43,886 nt of DNA from an uncultured Clostridia bacterium (GCA_944393275.1 CALXZQ010000002.1:1-43886); one strand, 5' to 3'. Shown: positions 33,902 through 42,600, counted from the stretch's first letter. The notes: generated from the sequence alone by a model not told the origin. Program-made: numbers and translations.

Positions 33902-34492
33902 TTAATCGACCTCTATTCCTTGAACTACAAGCCTTATATTAGGTCTCCCTTTAACACAAGTTATTAATGTTAATAAATTTTCGTTGCTATTTTGTTGCAG
34001 TAATGACCAATCTGTTTCATCAATTTCTGTAATTTTGTTTACCTTATATACCTTTTTTCCTAAGAAACTTGTATATGTTATTAAATCACCATATTCTAAA
34101 GTATGTAAATTTTTCCAGAATTTTTTAGAATTATGTGCTGCTAAACATACATTTCCATCGAAATATGCTGAGCTTTCAATATGTCCTACACCTTTATCAA
34201 GTGTGTTATCTGATGTACCTTTATAGATTAATCCTTCAAAATTTATCTTTTCTATATTAATAACTCCTATTACACTTTCGCCATCTACTTGTAACATTAA
34301 TTCATCACTTATAACAACATCTTTCTTTTTTAGTTTGTTTTGTATATTTTCTTCAGAATATTCTTCACAAACACTACGTATCTTATTTTTATCTATTGAA
34401 TGTTTTATAATAAAAAAAGTAGTTATAATAGCAATTATTAAAATAATTACTATAGCAAAAATGCTAATAGCTTTTTTAACTTTTTTATTCAA
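33902..34492 (-). CDS. Class D-like sortase
   Basis: A 196-residue membrane-anchored transpeptidase: N-terminal helix AISIFAIVIILIIAIITTFF, beta-barrel motif IGVINIEKINFEGLIYKG, catalytic His in VCLAAHNSK, Cys in LTLITCVKG and Arg in PNIRLVVQG. It should cleave LPXTG-type signals, most obviously the LPRTG of the 855-residue neighbour, and link it to the wall or to other pilin units. It is encoded directly upstream of the surface proteins. Confidence 0.9.
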   Translation of the reverse strand: MNKKVKKAISIFAIVIILIIAIITTFFIIKHSIDKNKIRSVCEEYSEENIQNKLKKKDVVISDELMLQVDGESVIGVINIEKINFEGLIYKGTSDNTLDKGVGHIESSAYFDGNVCLAAHNSKKFWKNLHTLEYGDLITYTSFLGKKVYKVNKITEIDETDWSLLQQNSNENLLTLITCVKGRPNIRLVVQGIEVD

Positions 34493-34529
34493 TTAATTAT
34501 CCTCCTTTCTTTAAAATTTGCAATAAAAT

Positions 34530-34552
34530 AGAACTAGCTTGTTTCTAGTTCT
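34530..34552 (-). terminator. Hairpin overlapping a stop codon
   Basis: AGAACTAG (34530-34537) pairs with CTAGTTCT (34545-34552). The stem includes the TAG stop of the gene at 34534, with ATTTT after it on the minus strand. It separates the mating-channel operon from the sortase region. Confidence 0.65.
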
Positions 34553-34908
34553 AAGATATTTTTTATATATTTTGAAATCTCAGAAAATGAATTAGGATTA
34601 GTAATTTTTTTACAAACATCTTCTAATTCAAAAGTGTCAAAAACAATGTCGTATATTCCAAGAATAAGAGCATCTTTTAAGACTTTAACTTTTTCATTTT
34701 CTAAAATCAAAATAACATGTATATTTTTTTCTCTTACTTTAAACATAAATTCTCTAAAATTATATTTATTATCCTGTTGTGTCGCAATTAAAGTGGTAGC
34801 TTGACTTTCTTCTAATATATAGTCTGGATAATATACAATTCTACTATTTTCAATTTTTTTATTCAAATCTCTATCTAATTGTTCATCACCAGTAAATATT
34901 AATACCAT
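34534..34908 (-). CDS. Small receiver-like or P-loop-family N-domain protein
   Basis: A 124-residue protein with an alternating alpha/beta pattern (MVLIFTGDEQLDRDL; RIVYYPDYI; ATTLIATQQD; IHVILILENEK; DALILGIYDIVFDTFELED) resembling the atypical receiver domain in front of MinD/TadZ-type ATPases, but with no ATPase attached. ATG 34908 uses a GAGGAGG lying inside the end of the peptidase gene, so the two are coupled. The function is unknown. Confidence 0.55.
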   Translation of the reverse strand: MVLIFTGDEQLDRDLNKKIENSRIVYYPDYILEESQATTLIATQQDNKYNFREFMFKVREKNIHVILILENEKVKVLKDALILGIYDIVFDTFELEDVCKKITNPNSFSEISKYIKNILELETS

Positions 34909-34912
34909 TTTA

Positions 34913-36136
34913 TTAGATTCCTCCTCTTTTAAAATAATTTTCTGGATTAACAAGTTTTCCATTAATACGAATTTCAAAATGTGCATGAGGTCCAGTCGAA
35001 TAACCTGTACTTCCTACTTTCAATACTGCTTGATTTTTTTTCACCACTTGGTTTATTTTAACTAATATCTCTGAACCATGTGCGTATAAGGTTACAATGC
35101 CTTCACCGTGATCTATCATTACCATATTTCCATATACATTGTTATATCCTGCTTCTATTACCGTTCCGTCAGCCATTGCTACAAAACGAGCACCTATTGG
35201 TGCACTAACATCAGTTCCTGTATGCAGTTTGTATGCTCCAGTAATTGGATGTACTCTCATTCCAAAATGTGAACTTATACTTGTATAACCAGGTATTGGC
35301 CATATAAGCTTCCCTTTGGGGATAATAGTTGAACTATCTTGTATAATATTCGCATTTGATGCATCTGCTTGTAACCAAGCTATATTTTCTTTTCCTTCAT
35401 AATAACCATTAGCAGCTTGAATAATTATTTGAATATCCGTATTTAAGTCATCCTCCTTTATCATTAATTTACTTTTCAAATACTCTTTTAATCGTTCGTA
35501 TTTCTCTCCTATTAGTTCTTCAGCTATAAAAACTTTTCCGATAGTTTTACTATTATTATTCTGTATCACTTTTTCTTCATAATGATATTTATAATGTCCT
35601 ATTATAGAATTACTTTCTATTAAGATGTAGTGATTTTCTTCTCTAATGGATACTACTTCGTTGCCATTTTCATCTGTTGATATAGTCTCTATCCTTACAG
35701 TATTAGGTTCATATATAAAAGTGCTTTCGAATTCTTTAGATACTTTTTCTAATAGATTTTTATTTATTTTTTCACCATTTGTCATATTGTGAAATGCCAT
35801 TATGCTATATAAATGACTCCATTCTACTAGCTTATCAGTTTCTCTGCTATCTACATCAAGTAAATAGTTAGTAGATATATTTCCAATAAGGTTATTACAA
35901 GTATTCAAATATTCAGATTTTTCTATGCACATTTCTTTAACTTGTGCCTGTTCTTCTGGTAAATCAGAGCTATCTGTTTGAACTTCTTGAATAAATACTG
36001 CATCAATAATAGTACAAATCAGAAAAAAAATAAGTCCAATTGTTAAAATATATGGTAAGAATGGTTTTAATACTTTGAAAGCTATTTTTCTTGCATGCTT
36101 AGCCAATTTATTCTTAGCTTTATTCTTTATGCTCAT
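34913..36136 (-). CDS. Membrane-bound M23 peptidase of the transfer apparatus
   Basis: A 407-residue protein: N-terminal membrane helix (LPYILTIGLIFFLICTIIDA), a middle region of about 220 residues, and a C-terminal M23/lysostaphin-type metallopeptidase domain starting SHFGMRVHPITGAYKLHTGTD with the zinc ligands HTGTD and HAHFE and the VGSTGYSTGPHAHFEI block. Such enzymes open peptidoglycan for the mating channel (VirB1 role in Gram-positive systems). ATG 36136 follows AGGTGAT and overlaps the end of the VirB6-like gene. Confidence 0.88.
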   Translation of the reverse strand: MSIKNKAKNKLAKHARKIAFKVLKPFLPYILTIGLIFFLICTIIDAVFIQEVQTDSSDLPEEQAQVKEMCIEKSEYLNTCNNLIGNISTNYLLDVDSRETDKLVEWSHLYSIMAFHNMTNGEKINKNLLEKVSKEFESTFIYEPNTVRIETISTDENGNEVVSIREENHYILIESNSIIGHYKYHYEEKVIQNNNSKTIGKVFIAEELIGEKYERLKEYLKSKLMIKEDDLNTDIQIIIQAANGYYEGKENIAWLQADASNANIIQDSSTIIPKGKLIWPIPGYTSISSHFGMRVHPITGAYKLHTGTDVSAPIGARFVAMADGTVIEAGYNNVYGNMVMIDHGEGIVTLYAHGSEILVKINQVVKKNQAVLKVGSTGYSTGPHAHFEIRINGKLVNPENYFKRGGI

Positions 36137-37619
36137 TGCTATCACCTGATTTCTGCATTTCGATTTTATTACTTGCTAACTTATTTATATATTCCGTATT
36201 TTGAAATTTATTTTTTCTTTTTGCATTACTTTTTCGAGAATAGCTTTGAAAATTTCCTTCTGCCATTTTGGCACCTATTCCTAGATATGCAGTTGTAGCT
36301 TTTGACGTACCTCTTGCAATATTTGCAGCAATAGATTTTGAGCCTACATTATTACCACTACTTAAATTAGTTTTATTTTCACCATTAGACTTAGGAATAG
36401 AATTCATATTATTTTCTTTTGGTATAACATCTCTTATAGGCTTTACATTACCATTGTAATCCTTTTCTGCACTTAAATTCATTGCAGGGTTTACTACTGC
36501 TTTTGCTCTTGATATAATCCCCTTAAAACCTTCACCAGAATTGGCATTGTTACTATTGCCATTATTATTATTATTATTTGATGATGATGGTGTTTTAAAT
36601 TGTTCTTGTATAGCACCTATACCAAATCCTAGCATTGTTCCCATACCTAAAACTCGGTTTGTCATTTGTTCATTATCAATACCGGCTATTCTTGAAGTTA
36701 AGTTTTGTAAACAATTTTGTAATGCATCTGCAATAGGTAATATCATCATGGCCCATATAAGACTTACTGCCCAACCTCCACCACTCGGAAGAAATGCAAG
36801 GTATATAAGAAATAAAAAGCAATAAATAAATTGCATAAAAATATTCATTATAATTTGCCCTGCCCAAATTGATGCAGCAGTTACATTTTTATTGATGATC
36901 CACAATCCACAAGCTATTGGTGTAAATATTGTAAATATAATAATTGTAAATTGTCTAACTATAAATTTTATATTTATCTTTACAAAAAGATATATAAACA
37001 TAGCTATTACCAATGCAGTAGTTATCGCATTGCCTGTTCTTATGGATGCTAACATATTTTCTCCTAATGCACTCTCTAAAGTTCCACTATTAGCAGCAGT
37101 TACTAATAAATACACCAAACTGTTATTAATAAATAAAAGAAATTTAATAAATAATGGTGCTAATGATATTGCTATCCCACCGAAGCATAATCTCATAAGG
37201 CTTTCTTTAACTTCATTTTTCTTAGCTGTATTCATTCCTGCGAGCATAGTTTTATAGGCTAAAATAAAAACTGCAATTAAAATTAAACTACCAGATATAA
37301 TTGCAAAAACTTTATACCAATTCATTGTTTTATTCCATAAATCTGATGTAAATGGAGATAAATTATCAATATTTACTCTATTGTTAAAAATTAATGTGTC
37401 GTAATCTTTAAATCCAATGTTAGATTCTTTTGTTGTAGTAAAATCAAAAATTGTCTGTGCTATTCCGCCAATACATTCAGCAATTATTTTTTCGAACAAT
37501 GTTCCCTCTTCATTATTAATTAAACTTTTAAAATCAACTGCATTGCTTTTAAAGCAAAATGAATATAATAAAAAAAGCATTGTAATGACTACTACAAAGC
37601 TTTTAAAAACTTTTTTCAA
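36120..37619 (-). CDS. VirB6/TrbL-like polytopic membrane protein
   Basis: A 499-residue protein with an N-terminal hydrophobic segment (VVVITMLFLLYSFCF) and about six further membrane helices between residues 95 and 310 (for example VFAIISGSLILIAVFILAY; FTIIIFTIFTPIACGLWIIN; FIYCFLFLIYLAFL). A hydrophilic C-terminal tail rich in Asn, Ser and Lys follows. Topology, length and the place between VirB4 and the M23 peptidase fit the inner-membrane channel component. No in-frame CGG occurs here. Confidence 0.8.
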   Translation of the reverse strand: MKKVFKSFVVVITMLFLLYSFCFKSNAVDFKSLINNEEGTLFEKIIAECIGGIAQTIFDFTTTKESNIGFKDYDTLIFNNRVNIDNLSPFTSDLWNKTMNWYKVFAIISGSLILIAVFILAYKTMLAGMNTAKKNEVKESLMRLCFGGIAISLAPLFIKFLLFINNSLVYLLVTAANSGTLESALGENMLASIRTGNAITTALVIAMFIYLFVKINIKFIVRQFTIIIFTIFTPIACGLWIINKNVTAASIWAGQIIMNIFMQFIYCFLFLIYLAFLPSGGGWAVSLIWAMMILPIADALQNCLQNLTSRIAGIDNEQMTNRVLGMGTMLGFGIGAIQEQFKTPSSSNNNNNNGNSNNANSGEGFKGIISRAKAVVNPAMNLSAEKDYNGNVKPIRDVIPKENNMNSIPKSNGENKTNLSSGNNVGSKSIAANIARGTSKATTAYLGIGAKMAEGNFQSYSRKSNAKRKNKFQNTEYINKLASNKIEMQKSGDSNEHKE

Positions 37620-37644
37620 ATTATCACCTCTTACTTATCTACTT

Positions 37645-39462
37645 TTATGTAAAAACAAATTGCTCTTCATATTTTGTAATTACAAATTGAATCGCTGTAA
37701 CACTATTATTTAAGCTAATTACACATTGTCCTGGGCTGGCTGCTGTTAAGAAATTTTTAGTTCCTTCAGATAAATTGAAAAAGTCTACAACTTCATCTAC
37801 CGTTCCTGGACTTTGCTTAAATAAATATCTTGTAGAGCATATATTTATAATTGTTTTTCCGTTCTTCAGAAGTCAGAAACTCATCTATAAATTGACTTCC
37901 AATAAATAATGGCACATTATATTTACGACCACGTCTTGCCACATTTACCAAGAATTCTGCTGATTCTTTATATTTTAAAAATAACCAAGCTTCATCACAT
38001 ACAATTATTTTCTTTTTTTCTCTATTCTTTAAGACATATTTTTGCCAAACCCAAGTAAGAATGACAAAACTTGAATACAATTTTGTAAATTCATCTTTTA
38101 TTTCACTCATATCAAAGCAAATAATATCTTCAGAAGATGTTATTTTACTTTCACAATCAAATATTCCAAGTGAATTACCTTTTAAAAATGGAACTAGCAT
38201 ATTTGCAAGTTCTTCACATTCTCCTCTTTCCTTTAGTCTTTTTTGAAAATCCGAAAGTGTAGGCATCTTTTTTGGTATTCTTCCAACAGTATATTTTCCA
38301 TTATCTAATCTTCCGCCCTTTCTTCTCGAAAAGTGAATTAATATCACTTGTAATTCCTCTTTCACTATACAATTTATTTATTACAATCTCTATCTCTGTA
38401 TTTTCATTACCTGTCAATATTCTTCCATAATTTCTGCAAATTGTCCCAAGTAATCCTCGTATTTCGGCAACCTTATCAAGTATATTAATAAATTGTTTAT
38501 TTCCTTTTATATCTGGTTCAATTTCAAATGGATTTATCCCTGCTGACTTTCCCTGTTCAATTTTTATTACTTTCCCTCCAAGTATTCTAGTTAAATTTGT
38601 ATATTCTCCTTCTATGTCTATGAAAAAAGCCCCACATCCTGTTGTTGCTATATTTCTAGCTGTCAATGTTTTTAAGGCAACACTTTTTCCTCCTCCAGAG
38701 GTTCCGCAAATAAATACATGTGGATTTGGTAATGTAGGTGGTCCGGCAAAATGTATCTATGTATATGGGTGCATTTGTATACATATTTCTTCCGATAAAT
38801 ATTCCCTTATCGTGCGACAAGTTTGGATTTGCTATTGGAATTAATGTTGCAATCCCACCTGCTATCATATTTCGCTCATAATTTGCAATAGGAATATCTC
38901 CTGTTGGTAATATTGTTTTAAATCCTTCTAGTTGCCTAAATGTTAATGTTCTTATCATTGATGTTTTTTTATTAAGCTCACTTTCTAATATCTTTGTTTT
39001 TTCATTTAATTCATTAAGTGTTTCGGCATTTAATGATATAAATATCGTAGCAAAAAATAACTTGTCTTGATTTGTTTGTATAAGCATTCTTAACTCTTCT
39101 AAATCTTCAATTTGTTTCTCTAATACAGGAAGATGTAGTATATTTCCTTGCTTTGAATATGTAGCATATTCAGATTGACATTGTACCAATTTTTTAGTTA
39201 GCTGATTAATTACAGTTCCATTGTTAGAAGGTTCTATTTTTACAGAAATATTAATATTACCAATATTAAATAAGTCATCCAACCAAGATACCCATGTTTG
39301 TTCAGGATATATTGTCATAACAAATACTCTTGAATATTTATTATATCCTAAGCATAAGTAATCTTTTCTTTCCTGAAGTGTATCTGGTAATAGCATATCT
39401 ACTATTGTTGGAATGTTATCGAATATATTTATTTCTTTTTGTTTTTTGTTTTTTCCCAACAT
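37645..39462 (-). CDS. virB4: VirB4/TraE-type transfer ATPase, needs three +1 shifts at CGG
   Basis: A 604-residue conjugation ATPase. In the standard frame it is split into pieces at three in-frame CGG triplets: 38745-38743, 38315-38313 and 37861-37859, each followed by A. Reading each as C-GGA restores IDTFCGPPTLPNPHVFICG leading into the Walker A GTSGGGKSVALKTL, then LFEKKGGRLDNGKYTVGR, then LTSEEGKTIINICSTRYLF and a normal VirB4 C-terminus (NLSEGTKNFLTAASPGQCVI ... EEQFVFT, stop at 37645). Walker B-like KKIIVCDEAWLFLK and RRGRKYNVPLFIGSQ are intact. It powers assembly of the mating channel. ATG 39462 follows AAGGAGG and overlaps the upstream gene. Confidence 0.88.
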
Positions 39463-40153
39463 ATAGGTTTTTCCCTCCTTCCTTCAAATTACTAATATAT
39501 AAAGCTGAATTTTTATTAAGTTCTCTATAAATTAAATTATATAGTTCATTTTCATCTAATACTTCACAAACAATTTTTGCTCGTAATAAATTTCCTATAA
39601 AAGATAATGCCCTTCTATTAAGTTCTTCTAGTGCTTTCTCGTATGAGCCATCATAAGATATAATGGCATAATTTTTTATAACTGATATATTTTTATTTTC
39701 CATTAGCTTTTGTAGGTATTCTATTAGATTCTCTTTATATTCTCTAACTTTTCTGTTATTTGTGTTATTTTCTTTTATTATTGATATAACATTACTAGTA
39801 TCAATAAATTCAGTGGTTGAAAAGAATTGTATTGGATAATCTATAGCTAGAGTTGTTTGAATTAACGCGTTTTCAATAGAGTCTTGTTCTGTATCCGATA
39901 GCATATTATAATCAATATTTCCTAGTTGTATAACATTAGAATATCTATTGCCAACACATATAATATTATCTTTTATTTTTATCTGTAAAATATCTAGTAA
40001 TTGCTTTTTACTCCTGCTTTTTCTTTTCTTTTGTGTATCTTTATTTTTACTTTGCTTTAATTTATCTGCATTTTTCTTTTTATAATTTATATATAGAGCT
40101 GTTCCAATAATAAATAAAGCAGTTAGAACTAAAAATATTATCATTATTAACAT
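39416..40153 (-). CDS. TraC/VirB4 N-terminal-like membrane protein
   Basis: A 245-residue protein: one N-terminal membrane helix (IIFLVLTALFIIGTALYINY), a basic stretch, then a domain with LLDILQIKIKDNIICVGNRY and IQTTLAIDYPIQFFSTTEFI, which resembles the cytoplasmic N-terminal domain of VirB4-type proteins. It is coupled to VirB4 by an overlap of 47 bases, so both probably form one ATPase complex. ATG 40153 follows AGGTG. Confidence 0.7.
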   Translation of the reverse strand: MLIMIIFLVLTALFIIGTALYINYKKKNADKLKQSKNKDTQKKRKSRSKKQLLDILQIKIKDNIICVGNRYSNVIQLGNIDYNMLSDTEQDSIENALIQTTLAIDYPIQFFSTTEFIDTSNVISIIKENNTNNRKVREYKENLIEYLQKLMENKNISVIKNYAIISYDGSYEKALEELNRRALSFIGNLLRAKIVCEVLDENELYNLIYRELNKNSALYISNLKEGGKNLYVGKKQKTKRNKYIR

Positions 40154-40440
40154 TTACGACACCTCTCATATACATATCCCTTTTTTCTAAATACATATTT
40201 CAGAGTATAAAAAAAGAACTTATCAAAGTTCTGCTCACCAATTCTTAAAAACGTACATAGCAAAAAGAATACAGCAATTATACTTATTAAGGAAATTTTT
40301 ACAATTATATTTAGTGGTGTTGCAAGTAGTGCTAAGCTAGATGTAGCAATCATCAAATATATTACTTGTCGTAGACTTAAATATCCACCAAATATTTTTT
40401 CTTCTCTTTTTATATCAAAAGGTACTTTAAATACTCTCAA
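40147..40440 (-). CDS. PrgI-family (VirB3-like) membrane protein
   Basis: A 97-residue protein with the PrgI pattern: VFKVPFDIKREEKIFGGYLS, two membrane helices (QVIYLMIATSSLALLATPL; KISLISIIAVFFLLCTFL) and a basic C-terminus FFYTLKYVFRKKGYVYE. It is the VirB3-like partner of VirB4 in Gram-positive transfer systems. I prefer TTG 40440, spaced 5 bases from AGGTGG; a GTG nine bases upstream lies inside that ribosome site. Confidence 0.8.
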   Translation of the reverse strand: MRVFKVPFDIKREEKIFGGYLSLRQVIYLMIATSSLALLATPLNIIVKISLISIIAVFFLLCTFLRIGEQNFDKFFFYTLKYVFRKKGYVYERCRKC

Positions 40441-40449
40441 ATTTACCAC

Positions 40450-40842
40450 CTAACTTCCTAAAAGATTTCCAGAATTATTTGTTGCTATATTAATAATTAT
40501 TCCCGCAATTATTAATGATGCTCCTAAGATTACACCACCGCCACAAATCCAAGCTAAAGATCCAATACTTTCTGAGCGTTTCTGTGGATTGTTCGAGTTT
40601 GCTATCATTTTTATAGCAGCTATCACTACGCTTGCAAATATTAAAACTCCTCCCAGTGGCATAGCAATAGATGTAATTACTCTTTTTATATTTTCTGTAG
40701 CTGTTTGTACTTCAGCTGTTCCAATTCCACTTGTAGTGTCTGTTGCAAAACACATATTAGCTTTTATTGCAAATAATGTAAGCGCTGTTCCTATTGCTCT
40801 CAGTTTTGGAACAATTTGTTTTTTTCCTTTTTTAAACTTCAT
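40450..40842 (-). CDS. VirB2/TrbC-like pilin-type membrane protein
   Basis: A 130-residue protein: a signal-like segment (LRAIGTALTLFAIKANMCFA), then two membrane helices (SIAMPLGGVLIFASVVIAAI; WICGGGVILGASLIIAGIII) joined by a short basic loop NPQKRSESIGSL. This is the VirB2/TrbC topology also seen in the small membrane proteins upstream of PrgI in Clostridial ICEs. It probably belongs to the mating channel. Confidence 0.75.
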   Translation of the reverse strand: MKFKKGKKQIVPKLRAIGTALTLFAIKANMCFATDTTSGIGTAEVQTATENIKRVITSIAMPLGGVLIFASVVIAAIKMIANSNNPQKRSESIGSLAWICGGGVILGASLIIAGIIINIATNNSGNLLGS

Positions 40843-40902
40843 AAAATATCATCTCCTATAAATTAATTTAAAAGGCAAATTGTAGAAAGTTATACTATAT
40901 AC

Positions 40903-41139
40903 TTAAATCATATTTTTTAGGTTCACTAAGATAGGGGGCGTTGATAAGAAAAATATTAATCCTATCAACAAACTTGGCACAACTACTAAAAATTTTGATT
41001 TTATCTTTTGTGATTTTATCAAACACCCTATTGCAAGTAGTATCAATGATAATATTAGTAATGACACTAATACTATAAGAGTACTTTTAAATGCCCAAAA
41101 TAAGGTGGAAGATACAATATTCATATAATTATTTATCAT
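40903..41139 (-). CDS. Small two-helix membrane protein
   Basis: A 78-residue protein with two membrane helices (TLIVLVSLLILSLILLAIGC; LVVVPSLLIGLIFFLSTPP) and a basic loop KSQKIKSK. It is located at the start of the mating-channel operon. No family recognised; a structural or regulatory part of the channel is likely. Confidence 0.6.
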   Translation of the reverse strand: MINNYMNIVSSTLFWAFKSTLIVLVSLLILSLILLAIGCLIKSQKIKSKFLVVVPSLLIGLIFFLSTPPILVNLKNMI

Positions 41140-41154
41140 ATAATCAACTCCTGC

Positions 41155-41926
41155 TTATGTGGTATTATCACTATATTTATTAATGATTGTTTTCTTATAA
41201 TATAAAATAAAATTATCTGTGTTGTAACCTTTGCAAATATTGTATAATTTTATTAATTCTTCTCTTTTTACTTTTGATAAGATATTTTGAAATTGAGACA
41301 TTTCTAATTGGTAGAGAGTAAATAAAATAATTTTTAACATTTCTATTATTTCAGGTTTAGATATCTTTAACATTTCAGTAGTATAGTTAAATTCTAACTT
41401 TTCTATTAATTCATAGAAGTTCTGTGATATCTTAGAACTTTTATTTATAATTAAATAAAATAAATCATCAATCATCTTTTTATCTATATCTATCTCTCCG
41501 TGACACATTAGTTACAGGTTCGTTACTCTCTGTTACTTCAGCGTTACATTGTAACATTTTATATTTTTCTCTATATTTTCTTACTCTAGCTGCACTTGAA
41601 CCCTCACTTCCAATTAACTCTTGCATTTCTGATAACATAAAAGTATTTTCATCCAAAAATTCAATAGTTTTTGTTTTTTCAAGAGCTGCTAATAGTAATT
41701 TAATAATACTTACATCTTCATCAATCATTAAAGCAATTTCTTCGGCAATATTTTCGCATAAATGTTCATATACAAAAACCCCTTCGCTTTTAAGCAGTTT
41801 CAACTGAAGTTTTAGATAGATTAATAATATTTTATCTCCATCTGGTAATTTACGAAGGAATTTGCTAGTTTTATTATCAAAGAATGAATCATATAATTTT
41901 AACCAATAATATCTTTTTTCTTTCAT
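41155..41926 (-). CDS. Phage-type replisome organiser protein, needs +1 shift at CGG
   Basis: A 256-residue protein. Residues 1-125 match the phage replisome organiser N-terminal domain (YYWLKLYDSFFDNKTSKFLR, DGDKILLIYLKLQL, MLSEMQELIGSEGSSAARVR). In the standard frame it stops soon after EPVTNVS, CGG (41500-41498). Skipping the C, or reading CGGA as Gly, continues with SGEIDIDKKMIDDLFYLIIN and runs open to 41155. So the N-terminal DNA-binding part is joined to its C-terminal part only by the shift. It would initiate element replication; it is the first large gene at the right end. ATG 41926 follows AAGGAG. Confidence 0.8.
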
Positions 41927-41928
41927 TT

Positions 41929-42060
41929 TTATTTCTCCTTATCTTTCATAAATGTTTCAAATTCTATAACTTTAAAGTTTTGAACATTGTATGGAAGTCC
42001 ATCATTAGATTTTTCTAAGTCTACAAATTTCTATTATCTATTATGTTTTTTTATGATTTC
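41929..42060 (-). pseudogene. In-frame remnant after the DUF3789-like gene
   Basis: The frame of the DUF3789-like protein goes on past its TAG as EIIKKHNR, then TAA and TAG, then KFVDLEKSNDGLPYNVQNFK and a tail ending KDKEK before TAA. The last 33 codons look coding but have no start, so this is probably the leftover of a small lost gene or of a longer version of its neighbour. Confidence 0.45.
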
Positions 42061-42156
42061 CTATCCATCATCGTATTTTTTTCCTGCTTTAATACAAGCA
42101 TATAAAAAGAGGCTTATATTAGCCCCTATAAATAATCCTAAAATAAATTGTAACAT
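42061..42156 (-). CDS. DUF3789-like one-helix protein
   Basis: A 31-residue protein made of a Gly-rich membrane helix (MLQFILGLFIGANISLFLYA) and a short tail CIKAGKKYDDG. It matches the small DUF3789 proteins found near replication genes of phages and ICEs. AGGAGG lies 4 bases before the ATG. It is the first gene of the leftward operon at the right end of the element. Confidence 0.65.
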   Translation of the reverse strand: MLQFILGLFIGANISLFLYACIKAGKKYDDG

Positions 42157-42331
42157 TTTACCTCCTATTTTATTTGTTATTTTCTTCTATCCTCTAGATT
42201 TAATATTTTATGTTTTATAAAATTATTCCGTTTGTATTATTAAGTTTATGTAATATCACGTTTATAATTGATTCATAAAAGTATTGTTAATACTGTACAC
42301 TTAAGGGTGATCACTTTCAAATATTTTTTTG

Positions 42332-42466
42332 ACTGCAACAGAAGTTGGTGTTAACCTAAAAGACGGATATAATGGAGATATTTCTTCAAAAGACGCTGGT
42401 AAAATAGGTGGAAACATGGTTAGAAAAATGATACAACAAGCTGAAAATCAAATGATTAATAGATAG
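42332..42466 (+). pseudogene. 3' fragment of an alpha/beta small acid-soluble spore protein gene
   Basis: On the plus strand the frame reads TATEVGVNLKDGYNGDISSK then DAGKIGGNMVRKMIQQAEN and stops at 42466. This is the C-terminal half of an alpha/beta-type SASP (the LGV.L.DGYNGD...G..GG.MV.KM pattern), which coats spore DNA. The 5' half is absent: upstream sequence shows no matching frame. It marks chromosomal sequence from a spore former and a probable edge of the inserted element near 42.30-42.33 kb. Confidence 0.8.
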
Positions 42467-42497
42467 TTTTGATATTTATAGTTTTAATTCATTTTAT

Positions 42498-42548
42498 AAA
42501 AAGAGAGATCCTTAAAAGTTTGTTTATTTTTAAAGATTTCTCTTTTTT
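42498..42548 (+). terminator. Terminator of the spore-protein gene
   Basis: An imperfect long stem (AAAAGAGAGATC with GATTTCTCTTTT and inner TTAAAA with TTTTAA) ends in a T run on the plus strand, 30 bases after the SASP stop. Confidence 0.65.
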
Positions 42549-42600
42549 CTATTTATAATAAAAACAATATTATTTCTTTATTCACTTATACTTTTACGAT

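Noticed and set aside
25368..41926. Simple pseudogenisation of VirB4, VirD4 and the other three genes
   Set aside because: All nine lesions are of one type (in-frame CGG followed by A or T, +1 repair, Gly restored), with no other stops or shifts in these genes. Random decay would give mixed lesions.
11314..41926. CGG reassigned to another amino acid (as Trp or Gln in some bacteria)
   Set aside because: Reassignment alone would keep the frame. Here the frame always moves by one base after CGG.
11314..41926. P-site slippage as in classical programmed +1 frameshifting
   Set aside because: The codons before CGG are ATT, GTA, CTT, ATA, AAT, GAA, GGG, TGC and TCA; most could not re-pair after a one-base slip, so the signal is CGG itself.
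41987..42220. Plus-strand open frame of 77 codons
   Set aside because: It is antisense to the DUF3789-like gene and its remnant, has no ribosome site and shows no protein features.
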